Source of the DNA: Hyphomonadaceae bacterium
Lineage (GTDB): Bacteria; Pseudomonadota; Alphaproteobacteria; Caulobacterales; Aquidulcibacteraceae
Reading direction: 5' to 3'
NCBI GenBank assembly: GCA_019753175.1
Contig: JAIELK010000007.1
Span: 1 to 64,000 of the forward strand
Length of the DNA: 64,000 nt
The notes beneath the pieces were generated by a model. That model was not told the DNA's origin and did not search any database. It worked only from the letters and a program-made list of their open reading frames with translations. Of this stretch, positions 51,331-59,450 are shown piece after piece (position 1 is the stretch's first letter; each line of letters starts with the position of its first letter). The position numbers were made by a program, and so were the translations under genes.

Positions 51331-51767
51331 CGCAACATCTCCTTGAGTCGCGTACGCAAGGACGCCTCGTCTTCGGAAAGCACGTCCTTGCTTACATCGC
51401 CGCGGATGGCCGCGCGCGCCGCGTCCGATAACAGCGTGCGCAACGATCCGAGTGCGCGCGGCGGAGCGGCGATGGCGAGATGAGCAAACTGCTTGTGCTT
51501 GGCGGCGTCGTTCAGCCGTGCTGCCAACCGCTTCAGGAACTTCTCTTCCTCCTGCTCGTGCAGGTCGCGGCCCTTATCCATGGCGTGACGCCCCGGGCCG
51601 ACGCGATCAAAGCTGCGCGCCGGGCGGTCCTGCGGATCGTATGCGTCCTCCGGCCCGAGCTCCATAGCGAACTCCTCGCGCAGCGCATCTCCGCGCTTGC
51701 CCTCGACAAGCACGCGCGCGCGGCGGCCGTCCGCCAGCACCAGCCACAATACGCCTGGCTCGAGCAT
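51327..51767 (-). CDS. Host attachment (AtsE-like) family protein
   Basis: ATG 51767 follows AGGAGG by six bases and gives 146 residues. It starts MLEPGVLWLVLADGRRARVL and has the acidic middle (EQEEEKFLKRLAARLND) and FAHLAIAAPPRALGSLR of this family. Named after Agrobacterium attachment, the family resembles archaeal release-factor-like folds; its function is unclear. It overlaps tyrC by 4 bases tail-to-tail. Confidence 0.82.
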   Translation of the reverse strand: MLEPGVLWLVLADGRRARVLVEGKRGDALREEFAMELGPEDAYDPQDRPARSFDRVGPGRHAMDKGRDLHEQEEEKFLKRLAARLNDAAKHKQFAHLAIAAPPRALGSLRTLLSDAARAAIRGDVSKDVLSEDEASLRTRLKEMLR

Positions 51768-51838
51768 GATCTTCCTCCTGGTTCGGCAAACGCTGAGCTT
51801 GAAGCGCGTGCAGGGACTTGATCCAACGCAAACGCGCT

Positions 51839-53065
51839 TCAAAGTTTACGCGCGTTGTACCCCGCGGCACAGAGAGCGCCAACGATGCCGTCGGCATGGG
51901 CGGCGTCGCGTACTTCGATCTCGATGTCGAACTCGACTGCTTTCGCCGGCGCATCGAGCGAGGTGCGGTGATGGGAGACGTGCATGATGTTGCCGCTCTG
52001 ATCGCCGATGATGCGCGTAACGGTAGAGAGAATGCCGGGACGGTCATCGCCAATGAAACGCAGCGTCGCTATCCTCCCCTCGCGGACCAGCGAGCGCTCA
52101 AGCACCGAGGCGAGCAAGCGCGTGTCGATATTGCCGCCGGACAGCACGATGCCGACTTTAAGGTCGCGGAATGTGGTTGGCGCTGCGAGCAGGGCCGCGA
52201 GCGTGGCCGCGCCGGCGCCTTCGGCCACGGTCTTCTCCGCATTGACATAGAGCGCGATGGCGCGCTCGAACGTCGGTTCGTCGATGAGGATAATGTCTTC
52301 GATCAGATCGCGCGCCAACGCGAAGGGCAGATCGCCGACCCGCTTTACCGCGATCCCCTCGGCGATTGTCTGCGCGCGCGCATGGCACGCATCGCCGCGG
52401 ACGCGCGCGTGGAACGAGGGATAGATCGCCGCTTCGACGCCGAAGATGCGGATGCCCGGCCTCAGCGCCTTGGCCGCCACCGCCATGCCAGCCAATAGCC
52501 CGCCGCCGCCGATCGGGATCAGCAGCGCCTCCAACTCGGGGGCGTCCTCCAGCATTTCGAGCGCGGTGGTGCCCTGGCCGGCGATGACGCCGGCGTCGTC
52601 AAAGGGGTGCACGAATACGAGATTTCGCGAGTCGCGCAGCTCGATTGCGCGGGCGAAGGCGTCGTCGAAAGTCTCGCCTTCGATGACGATGGCCGCTCCG
52701 CGCGCGCGGGTCTGCTCGATCTTCACGTTCGGCGTGCCGCGCGGCATGACAATCGTGGCGGGCACGCCGAGCGCCTGAGCATGGTGCGCCAGCGCCTGCG
52801 CGTGGTTGCCGGCAGAGGCCGCGATCACGCCGCGTTCTCTCTCGCCTTCGTTGAGTTGCAGCAGGCGGTTGAGCGCGCCGCGCTCCTTGAAAGCGCCGGT
52901 CAGGTGCAGGTTTTCGTACTTCACCCAGACGTCCGCGCCTGTGACCTTGGACAAGGTGCGTGAGTGGTGCATCGGCGTGCGGTCGATGCGACCGGCGATG
53001 CGCTCGCGCGCTTGGCGGATCACGTCCAGCGTGACGGGGGGCGGGGCGGAAGCGGGCTCGAACAT
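51839..53065 (-). CDS. ilvA: Threonine ammonia-lyase (threonine dehydratase) with ACT domain
   Basis: The 408-residue PLP enzyme has the cofactor Lys in HLTGAFKERGALNRL, the phosphate-binding loop PIGGGGLLAGMA, SAGNHAQALAHHA and GVEAAIYPSF. A C-terminal ACT domain (IATLRFIGDDRPGILSTVT) suggests feedback control by isoleucine or valine. It converts threonine to 2-oxobutanoate. Confidence 0.92.
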   Translation of the reverse strand: MFEPASAPPPVTLDVIRQARERIAGRIDRTPMHHSRTLSKVTGADVWVKYENLHLTGAFKERGALNRLLQLNEGERERGVIAASAGNHAQALAHHAQALGVPATIVMPRGTPNVKIEQTRARGAAIVIEGETFDDAFARAIELRDSRNLVFVHPFDDAGVIAGQGTTALEMLEDAPELEALLIPIGGGGLLAGMAVAAKALRPGIRIFGVEAAIYPSFHARVRGDACHARAQTIAEGIAVKRVGDLPFALARDLIEDIILIDEPTFERAIALYVNAEKTVAEGAGAATLAALLAAPTTFRDLKVGIVLSGGNIDTRLLASVLERSLVREGRIATLRFIGDDRPGILSTVTRIIGDQSGNIMHVSHHRTSLDAPAKAVEFDIEIEVRDAAHADGIVGALCAAGYNARKL

Positions 53066-53097
53066 GCGTCGCCGCGGACCCTAGTCTCGGCGCGCGC

Positions 53098-54333
53098 TCA
53101 GTTCAACGCACGCTTGGGCTTGCCCGCCGCCGCGCCTCGGAACGGCGCGCCGGTGCGGCCGGCCACGAAGTCGGCAAGCCGCGACTGGAATGCGCCAGCG
53201 CCAACGGCAATGTAGATAAATGGGCCATTGGGGTTCGAGCGGAAGTTGGAGTCGACGCCGATCAGATCGAACCGGTCCCCGTCACGCACCAGGAACCCTG
53301 AACCGGAATCGCCCCGGGTCGTATCGCACTCATGCGCGAATGTGTTGTCGCGGTGCGTTTCGATGATGTGGCAGCCCACATTGCCCGACAATGTCTCGCC
53401 GGTATCCCAGGAATATCCGGCCTGGTAGAGGTCGGCGGCGCGCGCGGCCGCAGCCCCTTCGCCCGCCAAATTGCGGACGCCGGCAAAGCCCAGCCGGTCG
53501 CCAAGCCGGCGATCGAGGCGGACGAGCGCCCAATCGAGGCCGTCGATATCGTCGCCCGCAGTGAAGCGCGCATAGTTGAAGCGGCGATCGAGCAAATACG
53601 CGACAGCGGTTGCGCTGTCGCCGCCAGCGGCCGGCTCGAACGTACCGCCGTCGCTGACGCCGTTGCCGGAGTGGATGCAATGCGCTGCGGTGGCGATGAT
53701 GTCGGGCGCGATCAGCGTGGCGGTGCAAGCCTCGCCGGCGGCGTTGACGAACCTGCCCATGAAGCGCCACGGCGCCTCCTGCGCGTTCACGCGCACGCGG
53801 TCGTCGCGGCCGAAGAAATGATCGTTGATGCGCATCGGCCGTTCGCGGCTCAGGCAATCGGAGCGATCGGTGCGCGCCGCGCATTGACCGTTGCCACGGC
53901 CTGGCTCTTCGCAGACGCCGTTGAAAGACGTGGCGCAGCTGTCATTCTGATTGCGCATCCAGGCGATGTCGCCGCAATCGTTGCGATCGGTTCCCTGTAC
54001 GCAAGCGCCCGTGCCGAAGCGCGGCTCGTCGCATTCGCCGTCATTGGCCCAGCGGCACGAATTGTCCTCGATGCCGGCGCGGATGCGGCGGCAATCGGAA
54101 TAGTCGGTGGCGGCCGTGCACGCGCCCGTGCCAATGTCAGGTTCGTCGCACTCGTTGTCGTTGGCCCATTGGCAGCTGTCATCGCCGCCGGTTCGGGGAG
54201 GCTTTGCGCCCGTTTGCTTGGCCGCCGTCGCCATGCCGTATAGATCGGGGCCGGTGATCGCCTCGCCGCCATAGAGCGTCGCGCTCGCGCCGAGGCAAGC
54301 CGCCACAATCGCCCCAATCGCCAGAAACCGCAT
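53098..54333 (-). CDS. Trypsin-like serine protease with three Cys-rich repeats
   Basis: The 411-residue exported protein. After a signal peptide come three tandem repeats at residues about 51-81, 90-120 and 130-160. Each follows SC-x-W-AND-x-ECDEP-x2-GTG-x-C-x3-TD-x2-DC (the third diverged), resembling calcium-binding LNR-like modules. The S1 domain follows with His in IATAAHC, Asp in GLDWALVRL and Ser in TRGDSGSGFL. The triad is complete. The ribosome site is GGGAGG. It is predicted periplasmic or secreted. Confidence 0.88.
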   Translation of the reverse strand: MRFLAIGAIVAACLGASATLYGGEAITGPDLYGMATAAKQTGAKPPRTGGDDSCQWANDNECDEPDIGTGACTAATDYSDCRRIRAGIEDNSCRWANDGECDEPRFGTGACVQGTDRNDCGDIAWMRNQNDSCATSFNGVCEEPGRGNGQCAARTDRSDCLSRERPMRINDHFFGRDDRVRVNAQEAPWRFMGRFVNAAGEACTATLIAPDIIATAAHCIHSGNGVSDGGTFEPAAGGDSATAVAYLLDRRFNYARFTAGDDIDGLDWALVRLDRRLGDRLGFAGVRNLAGEGAAAARAADLYQAGYSWDTGETLSGNVGCHIIETHRDNTFAHECDTTRGDSGSGFLVRDGDRFDLIGVDSNFRSNPNGPFIYIAVGAGAFQSRLADFVAGRTGAPFRGAAAGKPKRALN

Positions 54334-54436
54334 GGCGCCTCCCTTTGGTCTTCAACTCTAGAGGTCCGCGACGATCCAGGGAAGCGCGCATCGCCACCCT
54401 TGATCTCCCTGCGACGCTCTGAAACAACGACGCCCC

Positions 54437-55102
54437 ATGCCCGCGCTCCGGCTTTACATTGGCAACAAGAACTACTCGTCGTGGTCGATGCGCCCGTGGC
54501 TGGCGCTGAAATGGGGCGGGATTGCGTTCGAAGAACAGCTGATCCCGCTCGGCGGCGAGGGCTACGGTCAGTCGCAGATCGCCGCCGTCCGCGCTGTGTC
54601 GCCGAGTGGGCGCGTCCCTTCGCTGCATGTCGACGATGCGGTGATTCACGAGAGCATCGCCATTTGCGAGTGGGCGGCTGAGCAGGCGCCGTCGTTGTGG
54701 CCGGCCGACGCGATCACGCGCGCCGAGGCGCGCTCGGCGGCAGCGGAGATGCATGCAGGCTTCGCCGCGTTGCGCCGCGATCTGTCGATGAACATCCGCC
54801 GCCGGCTATCGTCGCAGCCAGCCTGGCCGCAGGACACCCAGGCCGACCTTGCGCAGCTCAACGCGCTCTGGGACCGGCTCTACGCCAAACATGGCGGGCC
54901 GTTCCTGTTCGGCGCGCGCTCGATCGCCGACGCCATGTATGCGCCAGTGGCGACGCGGCTGCGCACGTACGGCGTGCCGTTGCACGCGGCGGCGAAGTCA
55001 TTTTGCGATGCGATCTTCGCTGACGCGACATTCCAGGCGTGGGAGCGCGCGGCGGAAGCGGAACCGTGGTCCATTGAGCAAACGGAAGCACTCTATCGAT
55101 GA
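54437..55102 (+). CDS. Glutathione S-transferase
   Basis: The 221-residue protein has a thioredoxin-fold N-terminus (LRLYIGNKNYSSWSMRPWLAL) with the catalytic Ser region YSSWSMR, then SPSGRVPSLHVDDAVIHES (cis-Pro and GSH-binding Glu-Ser), and a helical C-terminal domain. It conjugates glutathione or acts as a GSH peroxidase. Its stop overlaps the FKBP gene (ATGA). Confidence 0.9.
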   Translation: MPALRLYIGNKNYSSWSMRPWLALKWGGIAFEEQLIPLGGEGYGQSQIAAVRAVSPSGRVPSLHVDDAVIHESIAICEWAAEQAPSLWPADAITRAEARSAAAEMHAGFAALRRDLSMNIRRRLSSQPAWPQDTQADLAQLNALWDRLYAKHGGPFLFGARSIADAMYAPVATRLRTYGVPLHAAAKSFCDAIFADATFQAWERAAEAEPWSIEQTEALYR

Positions 55103-55644
55103 TCAGATCAATTCTCCTCGCCGCGGCGTTTGCGCTGGCGGCCTGCACCGAAGATAGCGGCGTCATGCGTGAGATCGAGCGCGCTGAAAAAGCCGACGCC
55201 GACGCTGCACAACAAGTCAGCGCCGATGCCGGCGCATTCCTGGAACAGGCACGGGCGCAGCCAGGCGTCGAAGCGCGGCCGTCAGGGCTGTTGCTTGAGC
55301 GGCGCGGACGCGGGCCTGATCAATCTTTGCCGCGCCCGACGGCGAACGCGACGGTGCTGGTGCACTATGAAGGCCGGTTGGCGGACGGGTCGGTGTTCGA
55401 TTCCTCGTTCGCCCGCAACGAGCCGGCGGAGTTTCCCTTGAACGCGGTTGTCGATGGCTTTTCCGAAGCGATTCAGCAGATGCGTCCGGGCGACGAAGTT
55501 GTGGCCACGTTCCCGATGGAATTGGGTTACGGACCAGAAGGCCGGCCGCCCGTGATCCCACCCGCCGCGCCGCTGCAGTTCCGCATCATCCTGCTTGCTT
55601 TCCAGGAGCCGGGCGGACGCGTCGTGCAAGCGCCGCCGCGCTGA
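55099..55644 (+). CDS. FKBP-type peptidyl-prolyl isomerase lipoprotein
   Basis: The 181-residue precursor has a lipobox (ALAAC, Cys16), a helical linker and a C-terminal FKBP domain (VLVHYEGRLADGSVFDSSFA, FSEAIQQMRPGDEVVATFP, LGYGPEGRPPVIPP). It assists folding of envelope proteins. It is translationally coupled to the GST. Confidence 0.9.
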   Translation: MIRSILLAAAFALAACTEDSGVMREIERAEKADADAAQQVSADAGAFLEQARAQPGVEARPSGLLLERRGRGPDQSLPRPTANATVLVHYEGRLADGSVFDSSFARNEPAEFPLNAVVDGFSEAIQQMRPGDEVVATFPMELGYGPEGRPPVIPPAAPLQFRIILLAFQEPGGRVVQAPPR

Positions 55645-55656
55645 AGTGCTGCGGCC

Positions 55657-56466
55657 CTAAACGTTGAGCGCCCTGCGTGCAGCGTTTGCGGCAGCCACGT
55701 TCGCATACGCGACGAAGCCGCGGATCAGGAAGTCTTTGTCGCCGCCGTAGCGGAGCGGCTCTCCATCGAGCCGCATAACGCCTCCGCCCGCGGCGGAGAG
55801 AATGGCGTGGCCGGCGGCGGCGTCCCATTCGCTGACATTGCCGAAGCGGGGGTAGAGATCCGCCGCGCCCTCGGCCACCCGGCAAAACTTGATCGACGAA
55901 CTCGCATGGGTGGTGACGCCGTTGAGTTCAGCGACGAAACTCGCGGTCTTCGCGTTTCGTCCGGAATAATCCGAGGCGACGATGCGCCATTGCTCGGGCG
56001 ATCGCACGCGCGTCCTGATGCGGCGAAGGCTGCCACGCGCTTGCGCCGACTTTGGATTGCAACGCCCGGCGAGGGCGCGGCCCGGCTCGCCTGCGTACAG
56101 GGCGCCTGTCGCCGGCGCGTAGATGACTCCCATGTTCGCTTCGCCGTCTTCGATCCAAGCGATGTTGACGGTGAACTCATCTCCGCCCTCAGCGAAGCCG
56201 CGCGTGCCGTCGAGCGGATCGACGCAGAAAAAGCGCGCGCCGAGTTTTGGTGCGCGTCCACTGGCCACGGCTTCCTCACCGAGCATTGGGATGCCGGGCG
56301 CGATGCGCGCCAAGCCGTCTTCGATGATCGCTTCCGCGCGCTGATCGGCGACGGTGACGGGCGAGCCGTCGCGTTTCGATTCCGTCTCGAAGCCGGCGGC
56401 GCGCACGTTCATGATTTCTCGCCCGGCGTTGAGAGCGAGCGAAATCAGATCTTCAAGATGCGGCAT
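55657..56466 (-). CDS. cysQ: CysQ: 3'(2'),5'-bisphosphate nucleotidase
   Basis: From ATG 56466 the protein has 269 residues, the CysQ length; the open frame runs 47 codons further upstream without homology. It has GSPVTVADQRAE, CVDPLDGTRGFAEGGDEFTV and SEWDAAAGHAILSAAGG, the metal sites of the inositol-phosphatase superfamily with CysQ-type RGF. It removes PAP made in sulfate assimilation. Downstream of nadE on the same strand. Confidence 0.9.
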   Translation of the reverse strand: MPHLEDLISLALNAGREIMNVRAAGFETESKRDGSPVTVADQRAEAIIEDGLARIAPGIPMLGEEAVASGRAPKLGARFFCVDPLDGTRGFAEGGDEFTVNIAWIEDGEANMGVIYAPATGALYAGEPGRALAGRCNPKSAQARGSLRRIRTRVRSPEQWRIVASDYSGRNAKTASFVAELNGVTTHASSSIKFCRVAEGAADLYPRFGNVSEWDAAAGHAILSAAGGGVMRLDGEPLRYGGDKDFLIRGFVAYANVAAANAARRALNV

Positions 56467-56494
56467 TACGAATAGTCGAGCATGGGATTTGCGG

Positions 56495-58522
56495 TTAGTC
56501 CAGCGCTTGCGGCGCGTTGGCGTCCAGTTCGGCGAGCCACGCCGCACCGTTCGCATCGCTGGGCATGCGCCAATCGCCGCGCGGGCTGAGCGCGCCACCG
56601 GAGACAAGCTTTGGGCCGTTGGGAACCGCCGAGCGCTTGTACTGGTTGGCGAAGAAGCGCTTGAGGAACACGATCAGCCACTTGCGCAGCTCGTCATAGC
56701 TGTATTCATCGCCCCACGCGCTCAAAGCCAGGAACAACACTTTGCTTGGCGCAAAGCCGTAGCGTGTGATCCAGTACAGGTTGAAGTCCTGCAATTCGTA
56801 AGGACCCACGGATGCTTCGGTGCTCTGCGGCGCGGCGCCGGGGATCAGTTCCGGGCTGATCTCAGCGTCGAGCACGCGAAGCATCGTCTTAGAGGCTTCC
56901 GCATCGAACAGGCGTGCGTCCGCCACCCAACGGATCAGATGCTGGATCAGCGTTTTCGGTGCGCCGCCATTGACGTTGTAGTGGCTCATGTGGTCGCCGA
57001 CGCCGTACGTGCACCAGCCGAGCGCCAGCTCCGAGAGGTCGCCGGTGCCGACGACGAAGCCGCCTTCCTTGTTGGCGAGGCGGAACAGGTAGTCTGTGCG
57101 CAGCCCCGCCTGCACGTTCTCGTAGGCGATGTCGTACACCGGCTCGCCGCGCGCGGCCGGGTGGTCGAGATCTTCCAGCATACGCTGCGCCAGCGGTTCG
57201 ATGGAAACCTCGCGCGCGTCGATGACGAGCGAGCGCATCAGCGCCCAAGCGTTGGCTTTGCTGGCGGCGCTGGTGGCGAAGCCCGGCATAGTGACGCCGA
57301 TAATGTTCTTGCGCGGCAGTTCAAGCAGATCGAATGCGCGTGCGGCGACGATCAGCGCCTGCGTGGAATCAAGCCCGCCCGATATGCCAATCACCACGCG
57401 CTTGGTATTGGTGGCCTCGATCCGCTGCGCGAGGCCAGCGACTTGGATGTTGTAAGCCTCGAAGCAGTCGCGGTCGCGCTTGCCAGCATCATCCGGAACG
57501 AACGGAAAGCGATCGATTCTGCGCTGCAAGCGCAGGGCGGTTTGCGGGGCGCCAAGCTCGAACGTGATATGCGCCCACTTGATCAGCTCGTCCTTCTTGC
57601 GCGCTTGCGCATCGCGGAAGTTCGAGAGCCGCCGGCGCTCCTGCGCGATGCGCCCGACATCGATGTCGGCGATCACGAGCTTGGGCTCGCGCGCGAAGCG
57701 TTCGCCTTCGGCGATCTTCTCGCCCATTTCGTAAGCGACGATCTGGCCGTCCCAGGCGAGGTCGGTTGTGCTTTCCCCGCGTCCCGATGCGGCGAACACA
57801 TAGGCCGCGGTGCAGCGGCGCGATTGCGCATCGCAAAGGATGGCGCGGTCTTCGGCTTTGCCAATGGTGATGTTCGAGGCCGACATGTTGAGCAGGATGG
57901 CGGCGCCCGCCAGCGCGCCCATGGTCGAAGGCGGGGTCGGCGCCCACATGTCTTCGCAGATTTCGACATGGAAGGCGAAGTCTGGATGATCGGTGGCGAC
58001 GAAGATGGCGTCGCGAAGGAAGCCCACGTCCTTGCCATTGAGGGTGATTAAGCCTTCTTCGGTGTCGGCGGCGCTGGCAAAATGACGTTTCTCGTAGAAT
58101 TCACGATAATTCGGCAGGAAGCTCTTCGGCACGACGCCAAGAATATGCCCGCGATGGATCACCACAGCGCAATTGAACAAAGCGCCCCGCGCGCGGATCG
58201 GTGCGCCGACAATGAGAACCGGGAACAGCTTTTCGCTTTCCGCCTTCAGCCGTGCGATGGCGGCTTCGGCGGTGTTGAGCAGCACATCCTGGTGCAGAAG
58301 ATCGTCGATGGCATAGCCGGTCAGCGACAGCTCGGGCGTCAGCAGAATAGCGGCCTTGGCCGCGTCCGCCTCACGCGCGAAGGCGAGAATGCGCTCGGCG
58401 TTCGTGGCCGGATCGGCGGGCGTGACCACGGGCGCGCATGCCGCCACGCGTACGAAGCCGTGTGCGTAGAGCGAGCGGAAATCGCGCTTTGAGGGGGTGT
58501 TGCCAGACTTGGCGCGGGCCAT
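56495..58522 (-). CDS. nadE: Glutamine-dependent NAD+ synthetase
   Basis: The 675-residue protein has the two-domain layout of the long, glutamine-using NadE. The N-terminal nitrilase-type amidase has Glu in LLTPELSLTGY, Lys in VPKSFLPNY and Cys in VEICEDMWAP. The C-terminal synthetase has the PP-loop VIGISGGLDSTQAL and VGTGDLSELALGWCTYG. It makes NAD from deamido-NAD. A hyphenated dyad lies just upstream of the start. Confidence 0.95.
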   Translation of the reverse strand: MARAKSGNTPSKRDFRSLYAHGFVRVAACAPVVTPADPATNAERILAFAREADAAKAAILLTPELSLTGYAIDDLLHQDVLLNTAEAAIARLKAESEKLFPVLIVGAPIRARGALFNCAVVIHRGHILGVVPKSFLPNYREFYEKRHFASAADTEEGLITLNGKDVGFLRDAIFVATDHPDFAFHVEICEDMWAPTPPSTMGALAGAAILLNMSASNITIGKAEDRAILCDAQSRRCTAAYVFAASGRGESTTDLAWDGQIVAYEMGEKIAEGERFAREPKLVIADIDVGRIAQERRRLSNFRDAQARKKDELIKWAHITFELGAPQTALRLQRRIDRFPFVPDDAGKRDRDCFEAYNIQVAGLAQRIEATNTKRVVIGISGGLDSTQALIVAARAFDLLELPRKNIIGVTMPGFATSAASKANAWALMRSLVIDAREVSIEPLAQRMLEDLDHPAARGEPVYDIAYENVQAGLRTDYLFRLANKEGGFVVGTGDLSELALGWCTYGVGDHMSHYNVNGGAPKTLIQHLIRWVADARLFDAEASKTMLRVLDAEISPELIPGAAPQSTEASVGPYELQDFNLYWITRYGFAPSKVLFLALSAWGDEYSYDELRKWLIVFLKRFFANQYKRSAVPNGPKLVSGGALSPRGDWRMPSDANGAAWLAELDANAPQALD

Positions 58523-58538
58523 TCGGCCACCCTAACAT

Positions 58539-58561
58539 CTTATGCTCATATTGAACATAAG
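58539..58561. promoter_or_regulatory. Operator-like dyad upstream of nadE
   Basis: CTTATG-n-TCA, three bases, TGA-n-CATAAG: nine of eleven positions per arm are symmetric. It ends 17 bases before the nadE start on the minus strand, the usual place for a repressor site. An NAD-responsive repressor (for example the NadQ type of alphaproteobacteria) is a plausible binder; that is inference. Confidence 0.55.
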
Positions 58562-58579
58562 CATGGTTAAGCGTGCCTG

Positions 58580-58813
58580 CTAGGACGGGTCGTCGAGCCG
58601 ATCCGGCTCGACCCGGTCGTCATAGCCCTTGCGCGCAGAGTAAAAGACCAGCGCCATCAGCCCGCCGCCGAGCAAGAGCGAGAGCACGGTGCCAGCCGTC
58701 AGCGCGATCCAGCCGTGGACGCTGAGCGCCGAGGCGTCCCAATCCGACAGCGCGCCGAACATGGCGAAAGCGAGAATGCCGCCGAGAACGAGCGTGAGAA
58801 GAACGACCCTCAC
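58580..58813 (-). CDS. Small two-TM membrane protein
   Basis: From GTG 58813, 77 residues (TTG 58834 would overlap the ydbL stop). Two helices are visible: VVLLTLVLGGILAFAMFGAL and GWIALTAGTVLSLLLGGGLM, followed by a charged tail (YSARKGYDDRVEPDRLDDPS). The pattern recurs as a hypothetical protein in alphaproteobacteria. As last gene of the ydbH-ynbE-ydbL unit it may share its envelope role. Confidence 0.65.
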   Translation of the reverse strand: MRVVLLTLVLGGILAFAMFGALSDWDASALSVHGWIALTAGTVLSLLLGGGLMALVFYSARKGYDDRVEPDRLDDPS

Positions 58814-58821
58814 CGCCGCTG

Positions 58822-59220
58822 TCAGTCGCCGCAAAAGCTGGGCGCTGCAACCGGCGCGCTGGCGGTGTGCTGGCGCCATTGCCCAGTTTCGTCGCGATAC
58901 CGCTCGCCGACGGCGATGCGGCTTTCAAACACTTCGCAGGCCACGGCCGCGGCCATTTCGTTGACTGAGACGTTGCGTTCGGCGGCGCGGCGCGTGTAAA
59001 GCGCACGGCGCTGGATGTTGACCTGGTCCATGCGGCCGCGGACATCGGCTGAAACCGAAGCGCCGGGGACCGCGCCGAGATAACCATCGGCTTGTTCGCC
59101 AACGAGGCCGCTCGCGCGCGCCTGCGCCAGTATCGGATCGGATTGCTGCGCATAGCTCGCGCCCGCGATCATCAATGCGGCGGCGGTGAATGCGACTAGG
59201 AACGTCGTTTTGCGTGTCAT
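58822..59220 (-). CDS. ydbL: YdbL family (DUF1318) periplasmic protein
   Basis: The 132-residue precursor has a signal peptide (to GASYAQQ) and the DUF1318 pattern ARASGLVGEQADGYLG and RAAERNVSVNEMAAAVACEVF. In E. coli YdbL modulates the YdbH-YnbE assembly. It follows ynbE by 9 bases. The C-terminal Cys-containing extension (HTASAPVAAPSFCGD) is extra. Confidence 0.85.
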   Translation of the reverse strand: MTRKTTFLVAFTAAALMIAGASYAQQSDPILAQARASGLVGEQADGYLGAVPGASVSADVRGRMDQVNIQRRALYTRRAAERNVSVNEMAAAVACEVFESRIAVGERYRDETGQWRQHTASAPVAAPSFCGD

Positions 59221-59229
59221 GGTCTTGCC

Positions 59230-59415
59230 TCAGAACAAATTGCCGTTCTGCTCAAGCAGCTCCTGTGCGTCGCGTTCGAGCCGCACGATCACTTCCTGGC
59301 GGATGTTGACGTTGAGATTGATTTCGATCGGCTCGTCCGGCGCCTGAATCTGCACCGGGATGCAGCCGGCGACGGCTACCGCCGCAGCTAATCCGCTCAG
59401 CATTGCAGTGCGCAT
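59230..59415 (-). CDS. ynbE: YnbE family outer-membrane lipoprotein
   Basis: From ATG 59415, 61 residues with lipobox VAVAGC, then IQAPDEPIEINLNVNIRQEV, the YnbE signature. In E. coli YnbE caps YdbH at the outer membrane to complete a phospholipid bridge. Length and order match the conserved ydbH-ynbE-ydbL locus. Confidence 0.9.
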   Translation of the reverse strand: MRTAMLSGLAAAVAVAGCIPVQIQAPDEPIEINLNVNIRQEVIVRLERDAQELLEQNGNLF

Positions 59416-59450
59416 CACGGGACTCCTCTGAGTTGGCTCTAACAACCCGA

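Noticed and set aside
56354-58051. 565-codon plus-strand frame
   Set aside because: Antisense to nadE, which carries complete amidase and synthetase motifs.
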